A DNA stretch of 64,000 bases from Corythucha ciliata (taxonomy: Eukaryota; Arthropoda; Insecta; Hemiptera; Tingidae). The stretch covers positions 6,944,001-7,008,000 of the forward strand of contig CM075937.1 of assembly GCA_038030265.1 (NCBI GenBank), given 5' to 3'. This document shows positions 42,933 to 55,447 of this stretch, one piece after another. Below the pieces are notes generated by a model that saw only the letters and a program-made list of their open reading frames with translations, ran no database searches and was not told the origin of the DNA. The stretch's first letter is position 1. Every line of letters starts with the position of its first letter. Both the position numbers and the translations under genes were made by a program.

Positions 42933-43916
42933 GGTACCAAAAAGGTGCAGCTCTTTACATTAATGATACATTTCTCAACATGAAAAGACTTCTGCACGAT
43001 CTCATACATGAAGATTCACTTTATGAAAAGGTGAGGCTACGAAATTGGCATTGCTGGGGAGGGGGTAGCATTTGTATGAGAGAATCGACAGATAAGGTTG
43101 CCAACCACTGCTTGTCCTCAGGAAATCGTCGTGATGTTCTCTCTATCTTTATTAAAAAATCAACTTTTCTGAAATCCTGGTGGGGGGGGGGGTAGTTACC
43201 CCCATTACCCCCCCTGTGGATCTGCCCCTGGTTGTGCCCCTCCCATACCCATTCTCCAAAACTTTGGCCATATTTTAACGCCAATCCCAGATTTCAGAGT
43301 GTCATTTTAATCACTAGGAAATTCTACAGGAGCGTTATTTATCTTACTTTGTCTAAGTTCAATCCAGAAATAACTGTAAAACACCTTTGAACCTCATGCC
43401 TCACCTTGGAAATTCATACTCTTCCGTCCCCTTATTAGAACTTCCTGGAGATTAAAATGAGACCCTAAGATCCCTAAAATTTACGTGGGGGGGGGGTATA
43501 GGCGGGGCCCCCTTACCCCCTGGGTTTATTCGGAATGAGCTCCCCGTGCCTGTTTCAAACCCCAAATTTTGTGGATCTATATTATGATTGGCGGTAAATT
43601 GATTTGTTATTAAATGAGAAGGGGTGAAACTTTCATATTGTGTGTGGGGGGGGGGGGCTGAATGAAGTTTGTGGACTTACGCTTTGCCCGTTGCCTCTTG
43701 CCTGTCGTTTACTTCCAGAAGTGAAGAACCGTGTTTCAATTTCGCGCCGTTTCTCATCGCCTGGGGCCAGGAAGGCTTTCTTTTATCTTGACAGGGTTCC
43801 CTTTTATCTCAGTCAGTTCGCCAGGTTCTTTTCATCTTCGGAGGTTGTCCAAGGCTTTTTATAGACGTTAGACGATTTCCTGCGATTATAACTAAGTTGT
43901 AACGTAAAAAAACGTC
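42933..43916. other. Intergenic, G-run rich; possible NDUFB10 5' region
   Basis: G runs at 43182, 43486 and 43645. GTGGATCTGCCCCTG ending at 43229 resembles an inverted hAT-like terminus (CAGGGGCAGATCCAC) without a partner in view. The last ~200 bp before 43917 should contain the NDUFB10 promoter; no TATA box is obvious. Confidence 0.4.
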
Positions 43917-44645
43917 ATGGGCTTTCTGGACGACGACGTCCCACCGTTGAACACGTTTGAAAGATTCTTTAAAGCCCTTGCTCGAGGCGTCGACGGACCT
44001 GTTACGTGGTTTAGAAGTGAGTTGTCCTGTCGCCTTAATTTTCTCTTTACGACGGCTTTTGCTATCTTGAAAAAAAAAAACTCACTCTCTCCTGGGCTCT
44101 TACAGCCACCGTCGTCGAACCGAACCGACAGGACTATCCGTGGTATCATAGAACATTTCGCCGAGTGCCCACAATCGACCAGTGCTATGAGGACGATCCA
44201 ATTTGCCAGTTTGAAGCGAATCAACAGTTCAAACGTGATAGGTAAAAGTCCCCTGAAAATCGGAAATAAGTCGCTGTTTGACTATCGCTTTTTTTTCTGT
44301 TTTGAAGGTTCGTAGACAGCGAAATTTTGAGCATACTTAGAAATCGTTACGAAGATTGCGTCGCCTGGGAGTCGCCCGATCACAAAACAAAATGCGCTCC
44401 ATTTTGGGAACAGTATGAAGAAGCCTCTGGCCATTGGTTTACGAAGTGTAAGACAGCGACGTTTCACTTCGTTTCCCCCTGTAATAAATATTAACGACGT
44501 GAATCTGTCTTGAATAGACGGCGATCTTGGGGTTCCAGGAACGGCGGTTCACGCTCTTCTGAAACAAAAGCATCGCATGATTTGGGAAAGACGGCACGGC
44601 CCGGTTGGATCCGGCATGAAAACGCCTGAGAAAAAAGTTGAATAG
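43917..44645 (+). CDS. NDUFB10: NADH dehydrogenase 1 beta subcomplex subunit 10 (PDSW subunit)
   Basis: Four exons, 43917-44016, 44106-44241, 44308-44447 and 44518-44645, with GT-AG introns of 89, 66 and 70 bp, join in phase to a 167-residue protein, close to the ~170 of known NDUFB10. Recognisable parts are PLNTFERFF..L..GVDGPVTWFR, YHRTFRRVPTIDQC, FEANQQFKRDR, and KQKHRMIWERR near the end. The cysteine spacing C-x6-C (CYEDDPIC) and C-x11-C is that of the family, whose disulfides form in the mitochondrial intermembrane space. It is an accessory subunit of complex I needed for assembly of the membrane arm. ATG 43917 is the first in-frame start and fits the family. Start, splice sites and stop are all intact. 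Confidence 0.95.
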
Positions 44646-44730
44646 AGGTTGAAATTATTTTTTTCGTTAGCATTAGTTGAGATTTTAAACGAGTGAAAAA
44701 AACTAGCCCAAAATCAATCGTTTTCAAAAA

Positions 44731-45040
44731 TCATTTTACTGATATTTTCTCGATGCCTTCATTCACTTTCTGTTCGTCAACAATTTGCCTTAATGACGTT
44801 CTAAGTTCTTTCATCAAGTGCTGAGAGCACAAATGTCTCAGTGACGCGCATTTGTCGGTGAGTGGTTTCAACGTTCGCGAATAGGCGGCGAAGTCCATGC
44901 TGCCGCTCTGTTGATAGAGGGTGATCTGGTCGAGGGACGACTCGTAGGCTATGGTGATGAGGCCGTACTCTTGGACGTGGTCGTCGTCGAACGGCGTCGT
45001 ACAAAATTTTTCTGGACACAAGAAACAGTGGGAATCGTTT
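44731..45040 (-). CDS. Unrecognised terminal coding exon, convergent with NDUFB10
   Basis: On the minus strand a 3' splice-like ATATGACAG ends at 45041, then about 102 codons run to a stop at 44731. The reading has a Cys pair (CFLCPEKFC), an acidic patch (FDDDHVQEYG) and a helical C-terminus (LRHLCSQHLMKELRTSLRQI). Base composition resembles the NDUFB10 exons and the sequence is free of repeats. It ends 86 bp from the NDUFB10 stop, a tail-to-tail arrangement. An ATG at 45049-45051 would make a 106-residue protein instead. I do not recognise the family. Confidence 0.5.
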
Positions 45041-45051
45041 AAACCTGTCAT

Positions 45052-46164
45052 ATGGTGATGGTACAGGAGAGACAGGCCATGAAATGGTGGATCCCCGTCA
45101 AATACACTGATTTAGCCAACAGTAGTAGACAATCTGAAGCCTTGGTGAAGAACCCATAGGGTGTCGACCTGTGTACCCCACCATAATCATGGTGGATCAC
45201 CCCCCCCCCTATTGTGACAGCGCAAAGGGGTGCGGCATCAAATAATGGTTTTTAGAGCGAAGCTGAAGAGTAAAGATTCCAAGGCCAAATTATTGACAAA
45301 TTCAAACTCACGAATTTGGCTTGCCGTTCATAGGTACCGTATTCGGCCGAATAAATGTTTAGGTAAGCTGTCAACTGGAACAGCTCCGCTGGAATAAACA
45401 TTTATTCAGCCGAATACGGTTCCAATGGTCGGCAAGCCTTTGGGTTTTCATGGAGCCAAACACGCGAATTTGGGTCTTTGAGAGAGCCAACTAAAATTGC
45501 GTTAATGAAGGTCAGAAAGCCTCCAAGGTGGCTGTGAAAGAGCAAAACAAGCGAAATCTGGGTTTGAAAGAATATCGTACAACTACGGCGACCAGAGGTC
45601 CTTCTTTGGGAAGGACAGAATATAGTTTGTGGCCCTATGGGATCCATATAAACGACCCTAAAAGGTACTACTTTCGAAAAAACTGCTGTACTTTTATGGC
45701 GTTTTCCATTCAATGCAATACACTAGTGTGGTGTAAGTTTTTCCACCCGTCCTATCTGAATTGAAACGTATGTTTATGGAGAGTACGCGGCACTACACTT
45801 GTGTAGTGTGTTGAATGGGAATCGCTATTACAAATACCTTTAAGGCGGGTGATTAGGGGAATATGAGTGACTTAATTAAAACACAAGTTTGCTTCCAGCA
45901 TAAAGAAGTGCCTTCGATACTAGTGCATACAATAGTCCAGGAAGCAGGTAGTTTTGGGAGGAAAAAACTCCGGGACTAAGTTTGATGACTGATTTTTAAT
46001 GTTTTCATGTGTGATGAATCCTCATTTCAACTTTGACCAACGTTATAACCCCGGCAAGCGGCAATTAACATGCCAAATTTGATTACCTTTTTAAATTTCC
46101 TGTTTTTTCGCCACGCTATCAAGCTTGATAATTTTTAAAATATGATTCCCGCCCACTCATGTAT
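45052..46164. other. No gene recognised; contains an IR element
   Basis: C run at 45198. The segment 45435-45530 (GGGTTTTCATGGAGCCAAACACGCG..) resembles the degenerate GAGCCAAACCCG repeats of 60.7-61.8 kb. Open frames have no recognisable domain. Confidence 0.4.
45318..45438. mobile_element. 121 bp near-perfect IR element (MITE-like)
   Basis: GGCTTGCCG..CCGTATTCGGCCGAATAAATG in the left arm is mirrored by CATTTATTCAGCCGAATACGG..CGGCAAGCC in the right arm, about 45 bp each around a 35 bp loop. The palindrome TTCGGCCGAA lies within the arm. Confidence 0.75.
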
Positions 46165-47152
46165 TCAGGTGTCCTGAATCTGAATATCAACCCCCAACCC
46201 CTGCGAGAGACGCTACAGCCTAAAAATCGAAAATACCGCAAAACCTTTTTTTCTCTCAATGTGATTTGCGACCGAAGCCGAAATTTACGTAGTTCACATT
46301 CGTTGTCCACAAGTTTACAAGTAAGCTGAATTCAAATATCAAATTCCCGACCCCCTTCGCCAGGTTCCAAAAATTACTCAAAAAAACCCTCACATCACAG
46401 CACTTTTTAGCGCGATTTTTCACATTTTTTCTGTTTGTAATAAAGTACCATTTTTATGGTGTGCTGAATCCGAAGGTCTTTTCCCCGACCGTATCAGAGA
46501 GTGGCAAATTATGTTAACGAATATCAAAAACCTCCTCTAAAATTTGAATTTCTTCATTTTCCAACGTGATTTCACCTGTTTCTTCCTGTGTTTCTGGTGT
46601 GCTGAATCCGAATTCGTTCTCAAAACTCTTGAATGATAACCATTACCACATCTCCTACAGTAGTCATCTACCATGGATGGTGCAATGTCGTTAATTAAAG
46701 GGTTTTCAAGAGTTTTGAGAGCAAACTCGGATTCAACTCACCAGAAACACGGAAAGAAGCGACCAGAAAAACAGGTAAAAAAAACACGTTCGAAAATTCA
46801 TAAATTTCAATTTTCGAGGAGCTTTTGGGTTTTAGTTACCATACCTATGCCACTCTGATGTGTCTGGGAAGTGACATGCGGATTCAGCAGATCATAAATG
46901 GGAATTTGATTAGAAAGCTCTAAAATGTGAGGTTTTTGGAATATTTTTTTATATGTGGCACTTGTAGGGGGCGGGGGGTCAAAAATTGTATATTCAGATT
47001 AAACTTACCTGAAATATGTCAGCTACGTCGAATTTGGAGGCGTACCATACTGAAAAAAAAAACTCTGAAATCGGAAGGTATTGCGATTTATAGGGTGTAG
47101 CGACTCTCGCTGGTGTTTGGGGGTTGAAATTCCGATTCAGGACATCCGGGAA
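46165..47152. repeat. Foldback element, ~450 bp arms
   Basis: GTGTCCTGAATC near 46170 is mirrored by GATTCAGGACATCC near 47141; CAACCCCCAA..GCGAGAG by CTCTCGC..TTTGGGGGTTG; and GTTTCTGGTGTGCTGAATCCG (46590) by CGGATTCAACTCACCAGAAAC (46728). The centre is near 46660. No protein. Confidence 0.8.
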
Positions 47153-47781
47153 CATTAAAAAAAAAAAAAAAAAAAAATGCAATTTATTGATCTAAATGTC
47201 AAAGAAATTGTAAGTCCCTGGTCTAAATTTCCGAGAAATTGCAATTTACGGAGCTCTTTCAAGTGACCACGGAACAACACCTATCGGGGCCCGGGGCGGA
47301 AATCTCTAGGAGACCCTTTAGTCTCTAATTAAACTAGGATTATACTTTTCAGCAGCGTTGAGGCACATATTCTTCTCCATTTTAGCCATGAAATTGCCTC
47401 CGAAAGCTGCGTATGTGCGTTTTCCCAACTTAATTCGCAAATTAGCAATTTTTCTGAATTTTCATGCTGTGAATTCCCGCTTTTCTCCATGTTAAACACC
47501 AATTTTAGTACGGTGCAATTAGACCTAAACCCCAACATCCAAAGTGAAAGTTTCCCTTCAACGCCAAATTGTTCCTCACAACCCACATATTGATTGGTAA
47601 AAAGTTCCACCATTTGGAGCTATGGGTTTGGGTGGGAGGGGGTAGTAAGTTAGTAAATTCTTATTTTGTTCCAGTATTTCTCAAATATTTCAAAATCTAT
47701 GAGGTTTAGCGTGAAAATGAGCGTTTACAAAAATAATCTTCATCAAATTGCTCACAAAAATGATCCCCGAGATAATCTTAC
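47153..47781. other. No gene recognised
   Basis: A run of 19 A near 47158-47176. Bases 47370-47490 carry a few units of the GCTAATTCGCGGC-type minisatellite in minus orientation. The end, ACAAAAATGATCCCCGAG, leads into the next reading frame. Confidence 0.4.
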
Positions 47782-48174
47782 TTGAGTGAACGGTTCGAAA
47801 GTTACGGTGGGTCTACCGCTTCACCATCGACCCATTCACCCCGTGCTAGCCCCACTGCTTCCTCCGTCAATTCTCCCGCCCCAACAACCATCGTACCATT
47901 CCCCATATTTATTCCCATCCCGATTCCTCTACCAATCCCAATACCCATACCTTTAATGGGTTTGAAACTTTCAGATATACCTCAGAATGTCGAAGGACGA
48001 AAGACTGACACTAGCACGCCCCCTGTACGAGACACCAGTACAAATCTTGCTAGTGAAACTTCGGCGGATAAACCGACTCAAACGAGTGTAAGTCTCAAAC
48101 GTAGAAAACGTTTACTCGGAGAGGCCATATCGGAAAGTGATACTAGCAGTAAACCAAAAATTGTTCATGTTTAA
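47782..48174 (+). CDS. Pro/Ile-rich C-terminal exon, possibly SOBP-like
   Basis: A frame of about 130 codons ends in TAA at 48174. It has a Ser/Pro-rich start, an alternating Pro/Ile/Leu tract (FPIFIPIPIPLPIPIPIPL), an acidic/Ser-rich tail and a KRRKR cluster. No ATG is near the 5' end, so this is more likely a terminal exon than a whole gene; the acceptor is not resolved. The Pro-Ile tract recalls sine oculis-binding protein homologues, but the diagnostic zinc fingers are not in view. A partner exon may lie in the following gap only if the gene ran on; the stop argues otherwise. Confidence 0.4.
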   Translation: MSERFESYGGSTASPSTHSPRASPTASSVNSPAPTTIVPFPIFIPIPIPLPIPIPIPLMGLKLSDIPQNVEGRKTDTSTPPVRDTSTNLASETSADKPTQTSVSLKRRKRLLGEAISESDTSSKPKIVHV

Positions 48175-48334
48175 CTCTCAACAATTGTTTTATTGTACGT
48201 AATGATATGCTAGGCTGATATAAAACTACTTGTTGAACAAATATGGTAGCTGAAAATGTGTGCTGTGTAAAAAAATATGTGCTGAACATAAAATTATGAG
48301 TACCCAAAATGTGTGTAACAGCGATTTTACCTAC

Positions 48335-48834
48335 NNNNNNNNNNNNNNNNNNNNNNNNNNNNNNNNNNNNNNNNNNNNNNNNNNNNNNNNNNNNNNNNNN
48401 NNNNNNNNNNNNNNNNNNNNNNNNNNNNNNNNNNNNNNNNNNNNNNNNNNNNNNNNNNNNNNNNNNNNNNNNNNNNNNNNNNNNNNNNNNNNNNNNNNNN
48501 NNNNNNNNNNNNNNNNNNNNNNNNNNNNNNNNNNNNNNNNNNNNNNNNNNNNNNNNNNNNNNNNNNNNNNNNNNNNNNNNNNNNNNNNNNNNNNNNNNNN
48601 NNNNNNNNNNNNNNNNNNNNNNNNNNNNNNNNNNNNNNNNNNNNNNNNNNNNNNNNNNNNNNNNNNNNNNNNNNNNNNNNNNNNNNNNNNNNNNNNNNNN
48701 NNNNNNNNNNNNNNNNNNNNNNNNNNNNNNNNNNNNNNNNNNNNNNNNNNNNNNNNNNNNNNNNNNNNNNNNNNNNNNNNNNNNNNNNNNNNNNNNNNNN
48801 NNNNNNNNNNNNNNNNNNNNNNNNNNNNNNNNNN
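48335..48834. other. Assembly gap of 500 N
   Basis: Exactly 500 undetermined bases. Bases 48869-48897 just beyond are a T run, which may have stopped assembly. Confidence 0.98.
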
Positions 48835-48866
48835 ACTAAAATCAGGCGCTGCTTAGGATTTGATTT

Positions 48867-48897
<31 letters not shown>

Positions 48898-49602
48898 GGG
48901 CTTATGCTACCGAGAGCTATTAGCCGACGTTGGTTGGATTTTTGTGGGATATAGTGGATAAAGTTCAGATAATAAACTGGTTGTACTATGGATTTTTACT
49001 ATTTTACTATGGATGTATTCAATTTAATTGTTTACTTGTTTATTGCTTTAATTTGTTTTTTTTAATATGTTATTAATTTTTTTTTCTGTTATCTATTATT
49101 AAATGATTGACGTTCATTTGGTTATTATATCTCCAACTTACTATCATTAATGAAAGCCGTTAGTTCAATGTATGTAAGTTCAATATTTGCAAGAATGTAG
49201 TTATAATTGAATGGAGTATTGAGTTTTTTATATAGTGAGTCTAACAATGTTTTTTATGTGTATTGTATTTTGTGCATTCCATTTCTTTCCCAAAATTTTT
49301 CCCTTTTTCTAGAAAGAAGCATTTTTTGTCTCCAGCCACTTAAATTTTTTTTATAACTGGTCTTGATATTTTTATCTGAAATTAGTCTTTTCAGTTCTTT
49401 ATTTTCATTTTCTACTGAGTTAGGAATCATTGATTCGAGTTCGTAAATCAGCAAGTGACTTCTTCCCCGTAAAATCGCTTGATGCCTACAAGGCTCATTA
49501 ATCATAGTGGATTTGCTTTAAGTTCAGAAGCAAAAAAAAAAAAATGGTTGGCTGCTGCTGAAGTTCATTCCGAGGTAGGTACTGCCTGAAATATTCAACC
49601 GC
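48835..49602. other. AT-rich, no gene recognised
   Basis: T run 48869-48897, then AT-rich sequence. The minus-strand reading 49254-49505 (lysine- and glutamate-rich) has no recognised domain. Confidence 0.4.
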
Positions 49603-50014
49603 TGTGAAATGTTGTTGTTGGGGACGCCGTGCTTTGAACCCGGCAGCAAAGTCATATGGAAAACCAAGTTATTCGACTTCCCATGGTTTCTATACAAAAA
49701 AAATGAAGCGGTTCTTGGGTTGGGACTTTTGCTCCCGATTGGCTGCGCTCTCGTCGCCTTCAAGGCTAGAACCCGTTAAATACAAAATTTCTATGAATCC
49801 AAGAGTTGAAAGAAACATATGTTATCAAGAAGATATCGTGCTTGAATTTTACTCCGTTAATAGACAGTAAGCTCGGCCCGTTCACGAATCTTTATTGCCA
49901 CTTCCCTATTGAGCACAGTGAGTGACGCACTGAAAATCGGAGCTAATTGAGGTAAGATAGAGAATTATTATTTTTCAAGTAATATTTAAGGTAAGTTATT
50001 CACGCAAGGGGAAA

Positions 50015-51315
50015 ATGCCGAGGTCGTGTTTTGTTCCCCACTGCACAAGTGGTTACGGCCCTTCGAGTAAAAGGCCGGACGTGGACAAAGTTTCATTTTT
50101 CCGACCACCAGCGGTAACTTGTATAATATTAACTTATTCAGTTTTTATAGGTTTAAGCTGCCATTCTCTGCAGTATTTAATAGTATCCTCAATTTAAAAT
50201 ATATTTTTTCAAATAGCAGTGTTCCGCCCCTTTCACACTAGACGGAAAAAGACGTCAGTATCTTTTTTGTGGGACGGGACATGACTCCTGATTTGCCTCA
50301 ACCACAACAAGCGGCTAAAAAAAAAAAGAGGAGAAGGAAATAGATACACTACGGCATGGGAATACCGCTGCCTACTGCTAAAAATCCTCAGCAACGCAGC
50401 GTACAATTTCTTGCGTCGAAACCAAATAATGGCGTTACCAGCTCCAACGACATTGAATGCGTACTTGAAAAAATTGAAACCGGCATTCGGCTTCCAATCA
50501 AGTCTTTTCGAGGTCATGCAGAAAAAAGCAGCCCTCATGACTGCATTAGAGACACGGTAGGGACTAGTTGTGATTGTTACTGTAGTGATTTTCTCGTTTG
50601 TTGAAATAACCTTTGAACGTACTCTCATAGGAACGCTGCTACTGGATGAAATGTGTCTAAGCAAAGACCTCAAATTTGACAATAATCATTTTAAAATTAT
50701 TGGTTTCACCAGTATACGCCGCCGGAACAAATAGATTTGGAGGGAGATCACGCTCTGGTTTTTATTTTTCAACCGTGTCACGGAAAATGGATACAGGCGT
50801 TAGGAGCCTTTCTTAGCAGGAACGCTGCTCCTTCGCAAGTTCTGAATAAATTAATTATCGAAGCGAGATTAACTGAGAACGCTGGGTTTTCCGTGGACGG
50901 AGTCGTCACTGATGGCGCATCGTGGAACAGAGGTACGTAATTACTGAAGTCACATAATGCCGAATCACTCACTGCTTTCACCATGGAATAGGCGTGTCGA
51001 AAATTCTTGGCATTGATGACAGCAACTGTTCCGTCCCACATTTCATGGACGAAAACAGAAGGCTCCACTTCATAAGCGATTTTCCACACTTGGTCAAAAA
51101 TATTAGAAATTGGGTCCTCAGAATGAAAACATGTCGGGTAAGACGGAACCAGTTGTGATGATACATACGTATATGAGTAATATTTTAAATGTTTCCATAC
51201 AGCCCCTGATGGCATTGCAAAAGTAGACCACTGGAAGAAAATAGTTGAAGTTCAAAAGACTGAGGGAATTCATTTATGCCCAAAATTGACACAGAGCCAC
51301 ATTAACCCCAGTCAT
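50015..51315 (+). pseudogene. P-element (THAP-type) transposase remnant, copy B
   Basis: Plus-strand counterpart of the copy A remnant. THAP exon from ATG 50015 (M-P-R-S-C..), linker near 50356-50560, RNase H-like exon about 50630-50939, then the FISDFPHLVKNIRN and KLTQSHINPS exons to about 51315. A 10 bp deletion near 50709 (GATCTCGGCC in copy A) shifts the frame upstream of ALVFIFQP. The same TAA interrupts the last exon (before EKMNVALAYQV), so that defect predates the separation of the copies. Confidence 0.85.
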
Positions 51316-51393
51316 TAAGAAAAAATGAACGTAGCCCTGGCGTATCAAGTAATGCATTTAAAAAATGGCAAGCTTACCTTACACCCTGTATAT

Positions 51394-53217
51394 AGGGTGT
51401 TTCTGAAATGAATGTCAATATTTAGACTGGTGGTTCTACGTCACAAATGCGTCAAAAAAATTCATACTGACCCTAGTACGATTCCTAATAGTTTCCGAGA
51501 TATTCACGGATTTAGTAGTTTTCAAAATGACCTTGTTTTCTTGAAGAAAATCGTCCGTACCTTAGCAACCAGATGAGTCACGTCATTGGCGGTTTCCCGC
51601 GATACACTCGACTTGAGACAATCCACTCAGCATTAAGTTTACCCAGCATATCAACGGTCATCTACAAACTCTGTCAAAAATTTTACCGCCAATGCTCAAA
51701 TAGCATATATACTCACATTAATAATATTGGAAACTATTCATTAGACAGTTTGAATTACAAACGCTACAAACATAAGCGAATCAAACATATTATGCTATAG
51801 TTTAAAAATTGTAACCCTGATGTTTACTCATTAAGATACTGACATTCCTTTAGTTTAGGTTTTTTTTTCATTATTTTTCCTAAATTATAAGAATTTGTAC
51901 CTCACATTTAACTATGTTCAACAATGCTCCTTGAGATTTAAAAAAGCTGAAAAATAAGCTTGAAAAATCACTTAAATACCATGCAAATCGTGTAAATTGT
52001 GTAAATAAATCAAATCAAAAACTAAAGTCACGTCAAATCTGATGGCACCGTTGGAAAGGTCAGACTTATTTCTAAGTCGTTTAGTGTTACTTGAATTTCT
52101 CCCACTCCTGCTGAAAAATTCCGCGTCAAACTTGAAATTGTTTACAATATTACCCATGCTGACTAGGTTTTGAAGTCGATTTTCTCAGCAACAAGTGGTT
52201 TCCAAGATGACCTTTTTTCAGAAAAGTTGGAGCATGGTGTCAGCATCATTATGGTATCTTGACGTCACCTTCCATCTCGGATAATTTTTCGATTATTCCA
52301 AAATGATTGCTGAAAAATCCGTTTTAGTGCTCATTATTCAAATAGTCCTTCTTCACGAATAACTCGAGAAAAACACGACGAATGTTTGCCATCCATTCTT
52401 GACTAAAAAGGGCCTCTGATGACAAAGAACAAGTTGTGATTTAGGCCTATAAAGAAATGTCCTTATTAATCGTTATTATTCATTCTTATTAATAGTAGTC
52501 GCGGAAGACCCGACTCTGAGGACCATTCAACGTTTAATGAGGACATTATTCTTTTAGGCCTAAATCACCACTTGTTCTGTGTCACTCACTGTGTCTTCAG
52601 CACAGTTGAGTTCTTCATGATTTGAAAATACTCACGTTCAGAGGCCCTTTTTAGTCAAGAATGGATAGCAACAATTTATCAAGTTTTTTATCGAGTTATT
52701 CATGAAGAAGGATTATTGGAGTAATGAGCACCAAAACGAATTTTTCAGTCATCATTTTGCAATAATCGGAAAATATCCAAGATGGAAGGTGATGTCAAGA
52801 TACCATAATGATGCTGACACCATGCGCCAACTTTTCTGAAAAAAGGTCATCTTGGAAACCACTTGTTGCTGAGAAAATCGACTTCAAAACCTAGTCAGCA
52901 CGGGTAATATTGTAAACAATTTCAAGTTTGACGCGGAATTTCTCAGCTGGAGTGGGAGAAATTCAAGCAAATAACACTAAACGACATAGAAAAAAGACTG
53001 ACCTTTCCAACGGTGCAAACAGATTTGACGTGACTCATCTGATTGCTAAGGTACGGACGATTTTCTTCAAGAAAACAAGGTCATTTTGAAAACTACTAAA
53101 TCCGTGAATATCTCGGAAACTATTAGGAATCGTACTAGGGTCAATATGAATTTTTTTGACGTATTTCTGACGTAGAACCACCAGCCTAAATATTGACATC
53201 TATTTCAGAAACACCCT
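51394..53217. repeat. Foldback element 2 inside P copy B
   Basis: Equivalent to 24721-26158. One arm is interrupted by the LINE fragment at 51586-52025. Confidence 0.85.
51586..52025 (+). mobile_element. Jockey-type LINE 3' fragment inserted in P copy B
   Basis: A perfect 10 bp duplication AGTCACGTCA flanks the insert (51576-51585 and 52026-52035); copy A has the site uninterrupted. The first 215 bp encode a reverse-transcriptase C-terminal tail (GGFPRYTRLETIHSAL, IYKLCQKFYRQC) ending at 51800, followed by a 3' UTR and an A/AATC-rich end. Typical 5'-truncated target-primed insertion. Confidence 0.85.
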
Positions 53218-53226
53218 GTATAATAT

Positions 53227-53672
53227 AGGGTGTTTCGCAACCAGTCGTGAATACTGAAAGAGGTGATACAACAGGTGATTTAGAGTCGATATTGTTCCTT
53301 TCGACTTTTTCGAAAACCCATTCGTTCCCGAGATATCGATTAAAATCGATATTTTTGGACATTCGTTACTTTTCCTCATTTAAGAGGGCGTAGCGCCGAT
53401 ACAAAAGCAAAAAAACAAAAACTAATCAGCTCGTTGGAAAGAGCGCAAAATTTCCTTCAAATTTGTGTGCTAAAATAGGAAAAATACCCCCTCCAACGAT
53501 AATAAAATTAGCCCAGAACATAACGAAAATCCTTTTCTATTTTTTTCCGTTACTATTCAAAGCGTGTTAACTTTCGAATGGGTTTTCGAAAAAGTCGAAA
53601 AGAACAATATCGACTCTGAATCACCTGTTGTATCACCTCTTTCAGTATTCACGACTGGTTGCAAACAACCTG
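53227..53672. repeat. Foldback element 1 inside P copy B
   Basis: AGGGTGTTTCGCAACCAG to its complement, equivalent to 24267-24713 in reverse. Confidence 0.83.
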
Positions 53673-55447
53673 TATATAATATTCAGGTATAGCATATTTC
53701 ATAACTTTTAATTTTTATTATTTTTTTCTCTCTTCTTTTTTTTTTCTTCTTTAATAGCTAGCAATTGTGAGACGCGATCTTCGTATAAATGCTTGTCTCT
53801 CTATTGATAAATGCTGCTAGGCCATTGCGTAGGAAGAGTAACTTTCAGAGTAGCGAGGCGCGACCACAGACGTGCTTCAAGGCTGCAAAAATCAAGAACC
53901 ACGATGCGAGCTGACAGTTTTGTTTCATGAGACAAAATCGCTTGGCTTAATAATGATTGTTCAGTCAATGTGATATCGTTGCGAACCTATTCGAAGATCT
54001 GCCATATGCTCTGAGCCTGAAGTCTCGGCTATCGGACGCTTGACTGAATTCCACCCGACCTTTTGAACTATTCCATCATATCAATAGATTTAAATGTTTC
54101 GGTTGTTAATGTCATTATAATTATTATTACTATTAATTATTATTTTTGGGTCTAACGAGGCCGTTAATTTGCCATACATATTCATGTATGTATAGTAGCT
54201 TGAGTGACGTATAGGTCTCGTGTTGTATTGTTTCCTTGAGTTCCATCTAGCACATGTATCCTGTTTTAAAGTTTTCTTCTCCCTGATTCCCACGCAGTAG
54301 ATACCTAGTTCTTCGAAGGCGTTCTTCTCTTAACATCAGATAAGTTCTGCTTTCATTCAGAATATCTATGGCATGATTCTTTGTGCTTGTTTTTCAGGGC
54401 TTTTGGGATCTATGATTGCGTATAAATTTCATGATAGCGCCTATACATTAGATGGTTCAAGAACCTCTTCAAGTCTGTTGAAAAATAGTACACCTACCGC
54501 TCATCGAGAGCAGTGCAAATGAAAATGTTCAACTGTATCAACTGTTGAACTCTCTCGTTATCGTTTTCGACGTCCGGCATCCTTTTTCTGCATCCCGGCA
54601 AAAACCGGGCCTTTTTTAAATTAAATAACTAATTATTATAGTTCAGAAAATCAACGTTTTTCTATAATGAAATAAAATATTTATTATTATTCGCCTCTTA
54701 TCTGAAATTTTTTTTTTTTTTTTGTATTTGGCGAGTTTTAGCCCTTCTTTTATCCCAACGGGAGCAAATGTTCCTATACGTATTCCCTCCATCCCATAGC
54801 TTACTATAATAAGTGAAAGGAAGCCTACCCGCGTTATACAGGAGACACCATGAGGAGCTTGGCTGATTGGCCTCCCAAGGAGTTTGTTCTCCCCGCATAT
54901 GTGGAAATTACGGTCGTCATATAATAGTAATGAAACTCAATGTGGCAAAATCTGAAAACTTACGATTTTAACAACTTCTGTCCATCTCTTTCATGCCCAA
55001 CCTCATCATTCCTGAACGTATTGGCCCCTTATTCACAAGTTTTGTTTGTTTTACGGTGGCCATATGCAAGTTTGCACTTGCATATTATGAGGAGCCGGAA
55101 TCAATTTCGAATGAAAGGACTACATGGGAAGCGAAGGACGCAACTGATTTTTCCCTATTGGGTGTATGTAAATGTTGAATAGTACATTAGTTTGCACCGA
55201 CATGACACCGAGCCACAAAATTTTTTCTGGGTAGAGACGGGTCAGCAGCAATAAGGAGGGGGGGGGGACATTCTTTATCAGCATCTCTACAAAAACCGGA
55301 CCTCTTGAAACTGAATAAATAATTATTAGAGCCCAGCGAACTTATAGTTTATTTCCTCTCCTTTACTGATTACATTATTGCTTGAACATTCGCCTCCTCT
55401 TCGAAAATATATTTTTTTGAATTTGGCGGGTTTTAGCCTTTTTATTA

